Source of the DNA: JAWXUC01 sp044432975
GTDB taxonomy: Bacteria; Pseudomonadota; Alphaproteobacteria; RF32; CAG-239
Direction: 5' to 3'
DNA length: 64,000 nucleotides
NCBI GenBank assembly: GCA_044432975.1
Contig: JAWXUC010000004.1
Span: 1 to 64,000, forward strand
Within the stretch, counting starts at the first letter, position 1, and every line of letters starts with the position of its first letter. This document shows, piece by piece, positions 59,289 to 64,000 of this stretch. The position numbers and the translations under genes were made by a program. The notes below the pieces were generated by a model. It searched no databases, was not told the DNA's origin, and worked only from the letters and a program-made list of their open reading frames with translations.

Positions 59289-60005
59289 TTATAAATTTAA
59301 TGCTTCTTTTTGTTTTTCAATTAATTGCATTATGCCGTTTTTAGCTAGTTCGTATAAAATATCGTATTCTTTTTTGCTAAAGGTTTTGCCTTCGGCGGTG
59401 CCTTGGACTTCTACTAAGCCTTCTGATTGCGTCATTACAAAGTTTATGTCTACATCTGCATGACAATCTTCGGCATAATCAACATCAACCACACAAGCTT
59501 GGTTTGAAATTGCGCAAGAAATTGCTGCTACAAATTCTTTTATTGGGTTTTCTTTTAATTGACCTTCTGCGATTAATTTTTGCACTGCCAAATAAAGAGC
59601 AACAAAACCACCTGTTATAGATGCGGTGCGTGTTCCGCCATCGGCTTGGATTACGTCGCAGTCTATTGTGGCGCTAAAGCCATTGAATTTTTCTAAATCA
59701 ACAACGGCACGCAAAGAGCGTCCGATTAATCTTTGAATTTCTTGAGAGCGACCAGAAATACCCTTAACATCTCTTTTAACTCTAGTAGTGCAAGAGCGAG
59801 GGAGCATTGAATATTCTGCAGTTACCCAACCTTTGTTTTGACCTTTTAGCCAAGATGGAACTTTATCTTCAATGCTTGCGGTACATATAACGTGAGTGTT
59901 GCCAAACTTGATTAAGCAAGAACCTTCCGCATATGCATTAAAGTTAGGGATAATGGATATATCCCTAACTTCATTGTTTTGTCTTTTTGACGGACGGTTG
60001 GTCAT
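59289..60005 (-). CDS. rph: Ribonuclease PH
   Basis: A 238-residue RNase PH: NEVRDISIIPNFNAYAEGS in part (RDISIIPNF), WVTAEYSMLPRSC, GRSQEIQRLIGRSLRAVVD in part (SQEIQRLIGRSLRA), CDVIQADGGTRTASITGG in part (DVIQADGGTRTA). It trims tRNA 3' ends by phosphorolysis. It begins one base after the eno stop, so the two are cotranscribed. Confidence 0.96.
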   Translation of the reverse strand: MTNRPSKRQNNEVRDISIIPNFNAYAEGSCLIKFGNTHVICTASIEDKVPSWLKGQNKGWVTAEYSMLPRSCTTRVKRDVKGISGRSQEIQRLIGRSLRAVVDLEKFNGFSATIDCDVIQADGGTRTASITGGFVALYLAVQKLIAEGQLKENPIKEFVAAISCAISNQACVVDVDYAEDCHADVDINFVMTQSEGLVEVQGTAEGKTFSKKEYDILYELAKNGIMQLIEKQKEALNL

Positions 60006-60006
60006 C

Positions 60007-61287
60007 TTATTTGTTTTTCAAAATAGATTTACCAGCATAAATAGCCATATCGCCTAATTCTTCTTCAATACGAATAAGTTGGTTGTATTTAGCCATTCTG
60101 TCTGTACGAGACATAGAACCAGTTTTGATTTGACCACAGTTTGTTGCAACAGCAAGATCAGCAATTGTTGCATCTTCTGTTTCACCAGAACGGTGAGACA
60201 ATACTGCAGAATAACCAGCTCTGTGAGCCATATCAACAGCTTTAAGAGTTTCTGTTAATGAACCAATTTGGTTAACTTTAACTAAGATTGAGTTTGCAAT
60301 ACCTTTTTCAATACCCATAGCTAAACGTTTTGGATTTGTAACAAACAAGTCATCACCAACTAATTGAACTTTGTCGCCGATAGCGTCTGTTAACATTTTC
60401 CAACCTTCCCAGTCATCTTCTGCCATACCGTCTTCGATAGAGAAAATTGGGAATTTTTCAACTAAACCTTTGTAGTATTCTACGATTTGAGCGTTTGTGA
60501 AAGATTTGCCTTCGCCAGTCATTTCATATTTGCCATCTTTGTAGAATTCTGAAGAAGCAGCATCTAATGCTAAGAATACATCTTCACCAGCTTTGTAACC
60601 AGCGTCTGCAATAGATTTTACGATAAAAGTTAAAGCTTCATCAGCTGATTTTAAGTTAGGAGCAAAACCACCTTCGTCACCAACGTTTGTGTTGTGACCA
60701 GCAGCTTTTAAGTTCTTTTTCAATGTGTGGAAGATTTCTGCCCCCATTCTGATTGCTTCTTTAATGTTAGCAGCAGAAACTGGCATAATCATGAATTCTT
60801 GAATGTCAATTGGGTTGTCAGCGTGTTGACCACCATTGATGATGTTCATCATTGGAACTGGCAATGTGCGAGCCATAGTACCACCTAAGTATCTATAAAG
60901 TGGAAGACCAGATTCTTCAGCTTGAGCTTTTGCAACAGCCATAGAAACAGCTAAAATTGCGTTTGCGCCTAATTTGCCTTTGTTTTCTGTGCCATCTAAT
61001 TCAATCATAATATCATCAATTAAGATTTGATCATCAGCGTCAACACCTGCTAATTCGTCATAAATAGCTTCGTTTACATTTTCAACAGCTTTTAGAACGC
61101 CTTTACCGAAGTGACGATTTTTGTCTCCGTCTCTTAATTCTACAGCTTCATGAACACCAGTAGATGCACCAGATGGTACAGCTGCACGGCCGAAAGCTCC
61201 AGATTGTAAAACTACATCAACTTCAACAGTTGGGTTACCACGTGAATCTAAAATTTCACGTGCATGAATATCAACAATAGCACTCAT
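60007..61287 (-). CDS. eno: Enolase
   Basis: A 426-residue enolase of normal length: IHAREILDSRGNPTVEV, VPSGASTGVHEAVELRDG, MNIINGGQHADNPID, GDEGGFAPNL, FSIEDGMAEDDW, VGDDLFVTNP, VKVNQIGSLTET and SHRSGETEDATIADLAV. It converts 2-phosphoglycerate to phosphoenolpyruvate, which feeds pyruvate to the PFOR encoded at 16 kb. Codon use (C-ending codons) is like that of nifJ and fits high expression. AGGAGA lies before the ATG. Confidence 0.98.
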   Translation of the reverse strand: MSAIVDIHAREILDSRGNPTVEVDVVLQSGAFGRAAVPSGASTGVHEAVELRDGDKNRHFGKGVLKAVENVNEAIYDELAGVDADDQILIDDIMIELDGTENKGKLGANAILAVSMAVAKAQAEESGLPLYRYLGGTMARTLPVPMMNIINGGQHADNPIDIQEFMIMPVSAANIKEAIRMGAEIFHTLKKNLKAAGHNTNVGDEGGFAPNLKSADEALTFIVKSIADAGYKAGEDVFLALDAASSEFYKDGKYEMTGEGKSFTNAQIVEYYKGLVEKFPIFSIEDGMAEDDWEGWKMLTDAIGDKVQLVGDDLFVTNPKRLAMGIEKGIANSILVKVNQIGSLTETLKAVDMAHRAGYSAVLSHRSGETEDATIADLAVATNCGQIKTGSMSRTDRMAKYNQLIRIEEELGDMAIYAGKSILKNK

Positions 61288-61381
61288 TTTTTTCTCCTAT
61301 ATAATTATTTAATGCTTACGATAAATTAACTCTTTTATATTATATGTCAATAATAATATTGTTTTTGTAAAGGTTTTGATT

Positions 61382-61990
61382 ATGAAGAATTTTGCGTTGA
61401 AATATGGTGGTAGAATTATTTTGATTTTGTTGGTAATTAGGGCTGCTGTTTTGTTTTATGATGAAGAAAAAAAATCTTCTGAAGTTGACAATAAAAGGCA
61501 AACAATTTCTCAAAAAGAAGCAAAAAAAGAATTAGAATATAAAATTGCAATGGGTGAGATGAAAGCTGTGCAAGAAACATTGAAAAAAAAGGATGGCTGG
61601 GTTAGGGAATATGGACGTTTTTCTGGCGAGCTTACTGTTGAAACATTCTATAAAGATGGAATTGTAAGAATTCATAAAGATTATAGTTTTAATAAAAAAA
61701 TGAGAGAACTTTATTGGGATGATGAACATACAGAAAATTATAGAGAAGTTTTGTTTTATTTAAATTCAGGAAAATTGATGAGCGATATAACCTATAAAAA
61801 TAAGGATATTGTTAAGGGAAAATGTTTTGACCTGTATGGTAAAGAGTATGATTTGGATAAAAAAAGATTAGGGAATGGAGCTTTTGGCCCCGTATCTATT
61901 CCTAGTTTTGATGAAGTTACAAAAAAAGAGTTAAATACGACAACATATAATGATACGGATAGTGGAACCATTTACACTTTGTGCCAATAA
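61382..61990 (+). CDS. Membrane-anchored hypothetical protein with MORN-like end
   Basis: A 202-residue protein with one N-terminal membrane segment (GGRIILILLVIRAAVLFY) and a charged helical linker. The C-terminal part has FYLNSGKLMSDITYKN and GKCFDLYGKEYDLD, like the MORN_2/YwqK-type repeats. I use the ATG at 61382; an in-frame TTG at 61376 is less likely. Function unknown; it lies alone between eno and tRNA-His. Confidence 0.65.
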   Translation: MKNFALKYGGRIILILLVIRAAVLFYDEEKKSSEVDNKRQTISQKEAKKELEYKIAMGEMKAVQETLKKKDGWVREYGRFSGELTVETFYKDGIVRIHKDYSFNKKMRELYWDDEHTENYREVLFYLNSGKLMSDITYKNKDIVKGKCFDLYGKEYDLDKKRLGNGAFGPVSIPSFDEVTKKELNTTTYNDTDSGTIYTLCQ

Positions 61991-62001
61991 TTATTTTTTA
62001 C

Positions 62002-62029
62002 TTGACTTTTGTTTTTTTTGTTATTAAAA
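62002..62029 (+). promoter_or_regulatory. Candidate promoter of tRNA-His
   Basis: TTGACT at 62002-62007 and TTAAAA at 62024-62029 (spacing 16) lie 14 bases before the tRNA 5' end. The -10 match is poor, so this is tentative. Confidence 0.4.
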
Positions 62030-62042
62030 GCTTTTTGTTGAT

Positions 62043-62119
62043 GGCGATCGTAGCTCAGTTGGTAGAGCCCCGGTTTGTGGTACCGGTTGTCGCGAGTTCG
62101 AGCCTCGTCGTTCGCCCCA
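62043..62119 (+). tRNA. tRNA-His (GTG)
   Basis: A full cloverleaf: anticodon stem CCGGT/ACCGG around TTGTGGT (anticodon GTG), D-arm GCTC/GAGC, T-arm GCGAG/CTCGT, encoded CCA. The G-1:C73 pair that marks tRNA-His is present in the DNA (62043), which not all alphaproteobacteria keep. The acceptor stem has one U5-U68 mismatch. Its last 20 bases (62100-62120) are repeated at 63349-63369. Confidence 0.96.
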
Positions 62120-62126
62120 TGTTCTT

Positions 62127-62157
62127 AAGCCCCTGATTATTCAGTGGGCTTTTTTTG
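62127..62157 (+). terminator. Terminator after tRNA-His
   Basis: Hairpin AAGCCC.CTGA/TCAG.TGGGCT with seven T. A related hairpin with AAGCCC/GGGGCTT follows the repeated att end at 63375. Confidence 0.9.
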
Positions 62158-62197
62158 TTACTAAAGTTAATGACAGAACATTAATAGAACGTTTTGC

Positions 62198-62224
62198 TTG
62201 ACAATCAGTTTTTTAGAATATAAT
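62198..62224 (+). promoter_or_regulatory. Promoter of the rhuM-like gene
   Basis: A perfect TATAAT at 62219-62224 with TTGACA at 62198-62203 (15-bp spacing), or TTGCTT at 62195-62200 with an 18-bp spacing. The gene starts at 62258. Confidence 0.6.
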
Positions 62225-62257
62225 CTTTAAGTATAAAGTAGATTTTAGAGGAATGTT

Positions 62258-63247
62258 ATGAGTGAAATAATTATTTATCAAACAGATGATGGTAAAAGCA
62301 AAATTGACGTTAAGTTAGAAAACGAAACTATGTGGCTAACTCAAGCTCAAATGGTTGATCTTTTTCAAACCACCAAACAAAATATAAGTCTCCATATTAA
62401 AAACATTTTTGACGAAGGGGAATTGTTTGTAGATGCAACTGTCAAGGATTACTTGACAGTTCAAAAAGAAGGGCAACGAGAGGTCAATAGAAATATAGCA
62501 TACTATAACCTAGATATGGTGATTGCGGTTGGTTATCGGGTAAAATCTAATATTGGCACACAATTTAGAATTTGGGCGACAAATATCTTAAAAGAATATA
62601 TGATAAAAGGCTTTGCAATGGATGATGACCGCTTAAAACAAGCTGGTGGTGGTTCATATTGGAAAGAGCTTTTAGAAAGAATCAGAGATATCCGCTCTTC
62701 GGAAAAAGTTTTATACCGTCAAGTCTTAGATTTATATTCCTTAAGTGTTGATTATGACCCCAAATCATCTGAATCTTTAAAGTTTTTTAAGATTGTGCAA
62801 AATAAATTGCACTATGCAACACACGGGCAGACCGCTTCAGAGCTTATTTATAAACGTGCAGATGCACAAAAGCCTTTTATGGGTTTGACCACGTTTGAGG
62901 GAACTTTGCCAACAAAAAAAGAGGCTCAAATTGCAAAAAATTATCTTGATGAGAATGAACTTAAGACTTTGAACAATCTCGTTTCTGGTTATTTTGATCT
63001 TGCAGAAGTTTATGCAAAGAAAAAACAGCACTTGTATATGAAAGATTATGCCCAACATTTGGATAACATCTTAAATGCCAATGGTGATGGGGTTCTCAAA
63101 GGGGCTGGAACAGTTAGCCATAAACAAGCAATGAGCAAAGTTGATATTGAATATGACAAATATCAAGAAATGACCCTAACTCCAGTAGAAACCGCATATC
63201 TAGAAACAATTAAAGATTTAGAGCACAAAATTACAAAAAACTCTTAA
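62258..63247 (+). CDS. RhuM-family protein
   Basis: A 329-residue protein of the RhuM family: IIIYQTDDGKSKIDVKLENETMWLTQAQMVDLFQTTKQNI in parts (VKLENETMWLTQAQMVDLF, TTKQNISLHIKNI), AYYNLDMVIAVGYRVKS, RIWATNILKEYMIKGF. The N-terminus holds a KilA/Bro-N-like putative DNA-binding fold. RhuM genes are common on genomic islands and prophages; their function is not established. The start follows GAGGAATG. It is the only gene between the tRNA-His and its 3' repeat, so it is the cargo of a very small island. GC content is a little above its surroundings. Confidence 0.88.
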   Translation: MSEIIIYQTDDGKSKIDVKLENETMWLTQAQMVDLFQTTKQNISLHIKNIFDEGELFVDATVKDYLTVQKEGQREVNRNIAYYNLDMVIAVGYRVKSNIGTQFRIWATNILKEYMIKGFAMDDDRLKQAGGGSYWKELLERIRDIRSSEKVLYRQVLDLYSLSVDYDPKSSESLKFFKIVQNKLHYATHGQTASELIYKRADAQKPFMGLTTFEGTLPTKKEAQIAKNYLDENELKTLNNLVSGYFDLAEVYAKKKQHLYMKDYAQHLDNILNANGDGVLKGAGTVSHKQAMSKVDIEYDKYQEMTLTPVETAYLETIKDLEHKITKNS

Positions 63248-63348
63248 GTCTATCAGGCAAATGCTCTTTTAAGAGCAACACGTGTTGATATTGGCTCATA
63301 ATTTCATCATAGTGTGCGGATAAAAGTTGCGAATATATCGTTTCAAAA

Positions 63349-63369
63349 GAGCCTCGTCGTTCGCTCCAT
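63349..63369 (+). repeat. Repeated tRNA-His 3' end (attR-like)
   Basis: GAGCCTCGTCGTTCGC then TCCAT: 20 of 21 bases match the tRNA-His end at 62100-62120. With the tRNA it frames a 1.23-kb insert, the usual signature of tyrosine-integrase insertion in a tRNA gene. No integrase lies in the insert. The rest of the 63248-63725 gap holds a terminator and hairpin element C. Confidence 0.85.
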
Positions 63370-63374
63370 ATTCC

Positions 63375-63402
63375 AAGCCCTGCAGTTTTGCGGGGCTTTT
63401 TG
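63375..63402 (+). terminator. Terminator after the att repeat
   Basis: Hairpin AAGCCCTGC/GCGGGGCTT followed by T-run. It may be the original terminator of tRNA-His before the insertion, with the one at 62127 brought in by the island. Confidence 0.75.
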
Positions 63403-63552
63403 TTTGATAAAACTCTTGACGTTGGTGGTTTTTTGTTTTATTGTTTATTTGTTCTTGTCGTCTGAAGGGCTTATAGGCGAAGAATTTGTTAAACCGAGCC
63501 AGTTTAAATGAAGTTTAGATTTTTATTACTTTATTTTCTATGGCTCCAATTA

Positions 63553-63712
63553 AGAGCATTTAACAATTAAATAGACTAATTTTTTGCTTGTCTTTTTATT
63601 TTTGTTTTTTGACTTTTTTCCTTATGGAGAGCCTACTCCACTGCGTCAAAAAATCAAATCCAAAAATAAAAATCCCTCACAAAAATAATTCTATTTAATT
63701 GTTAAATGCTCT
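63553..63712. mobile_element. Long-hairpin element C (MITE-like)
   Basis: A 160-bp long hairpin. The outer 23 bp (starting AGAGCATTTAACAATTAAAT) are an exact inverted repeat (63553-63575 and 63690-63712) and not shared with A or B. The inner arms carry TTTTTTGCTTGTCTTTTT and CCCTCACAAAAA, and the apex carries TCCTTATGGAGAG as in A. No ORF. Confidence 0.8.
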
Positions 63713-63725
63713 AGGGAGTTTTTTT

Positions 63726-64000
63726 ATGTCTTATAAATATAAACATGGTTTGAGTATTATGAGGGCTCAACCTTTTCATATTGGTCATCAAAAGATTATT
63801 GATTTAATGTTAACTCAATGTGAGCAAGTTACGCTTATTTTGGGCTCTATTCAAGAGCACGGAACAGAGAGAAATCCTCTTAGTTATACAATTAGAAAAA
63901 AATGTTTGCAAAACGTCTATCGCAATAATCCTAATTATAGCAGGTTAAAAATTGTTGGTTTGTTTGACATTAATAATCCTGCAGAATGGGCAGAGTATGT
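63726..64000 (+). CDS. Nucleotidyltransferase (NadM-like), N-terminal part
   Basis: Runs off the window after 91 residues. The N-terminus SIMRAQPFHIGHQKIIDLML carries a cytidylyltransferase HxGH motif in the form QPFHIGH, and EHGTERNPLSYTIRKKCLQ follows, as in NMN adenylyltransferases of the NadM type. It would make NAD from NMN and ATP. The start lies 13 bases after element C, and its ribosome-binding site (AGGGAG) lies beside the element edge. Confidence 0.75.
   Translation, partial: MSYKYKHGLSIMRAQPFHIGHQKIIDLMLTQCEQVTLILGSIQEHGTERNPLSYTIRKKCLQNVYRNNPNYSRLKIVGLFDINNPAEWAEY

Noticed and set aside
63314..63511. A 65-codon frame after the island
   Set aside because: It crosses the att repeat and a strong terminator, with no ribosome-binding site.
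1..64000. CRISPR array
   Set aside because: No series of regularly spaced direct repeats with unique spacers was seen; the direct repeats at 601-676 are only two palindromic units.

Overview
The window is a gene-dense, AT-rich stretch of a bacterial chromosome that I infer belongs to an anaerobic, probably gut-associated alphaproteobacterium. Three things point there: an isolated atpI-atpB-atpE-atpF'-atpF block with paired b' and b subunits and no F1 genes; a Gram-negative envelope gene set (lptE, lnt, lipoproteins, Mur ligase); and a strictly fermentative core (pyruvate:ferredoxin oxidoreductase, [FeFe]-hydrogenase with HydE, HydF and HydG, rubredoxin and flavoredoxin). The species assignment is inference; no rRNA is present.

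Layout. 0-1.6 kb: structured RNA copy 1, a mini-XRE gene, short palindromic repeats and an unknown gene. 1.6-4.5 kb (minus strand): rubredoxin, flavoredoxin-like protein, B12-dependent radical SAM protein, DUF374 acyltransferase and an orphan FliN-like protein. 4.6-9.8 kb: lon, a small partner gene, a hydrolase, cysE, mnmA. 9.8-10.1 kb: a long-hairpin element (A). 10.2-19.5 kb: the hydrogen block hydG, a divergent XRE gene, hydE, hydF, hydA, then nifJ. PFOR would supply reduced ferredoxin to HydA, and HydE/F/G build its H-cluster. 19.6-22 kb: accessory genes, tRNA-Thr and a broken tRNA-Thr copy. 22-35.9 kb: mutS, an orphan histidine kinase, phosphate transport, thiol redox proteins and a Mur ligase, interrupted at 27 kb by a 398-bp regulatory block plus a Cys-rich secreted protein gene. 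36-37.6 kb: a second copy of that cassette. 37.6-44.8 kb: lipoprotein, hslO, rplY-pth-DUF721-dsbA, atpIBEF'F, lysA. 44.8-46 kb: REP palindromes, hairpin element B, structured RNA copy 2 with its mini-XRE gene, and a perfect palindrome. 46-56.4 kb: an operon-like run including leuS, apt, lnt and folD, carrying one intact and one deleted REP-associated transposase. 56.4-61.3 kb (minus): adk-like, holA, lptE, RNA copy 3 with its mini-XRE gene, rph, eno. 61.4-64 kb: tRNA-His used as the attachment site of a 1.2-kb RhuM island, hairpin element C, and the start of a nucleotidyltransferase gene.

The strongest candidate for an undescribed system is a three-copy module: a promoter-like box, a roughly 170-nt RNA with covarying helices and a loop-tail pseudoknot, an intrinsic terminator, then a 72-85-residue XRE-type protein. 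Two of the three copies are followed at once by a loopless perfect palindrome. Related to this, four perfect loopless palindromes (38-54 bp) are present, and three long-hairpin elements are flanked by locus-specific inverted arms of the same half-length, as if these elements insert at the centres of such palindromes. A REP/RAYT family with REPs inside the transposase gene, a 34-bp dyad pair duplicated upstream of two secreted-protein genes, and a glycine-poor ATP synthase c subunit are further points of interest.
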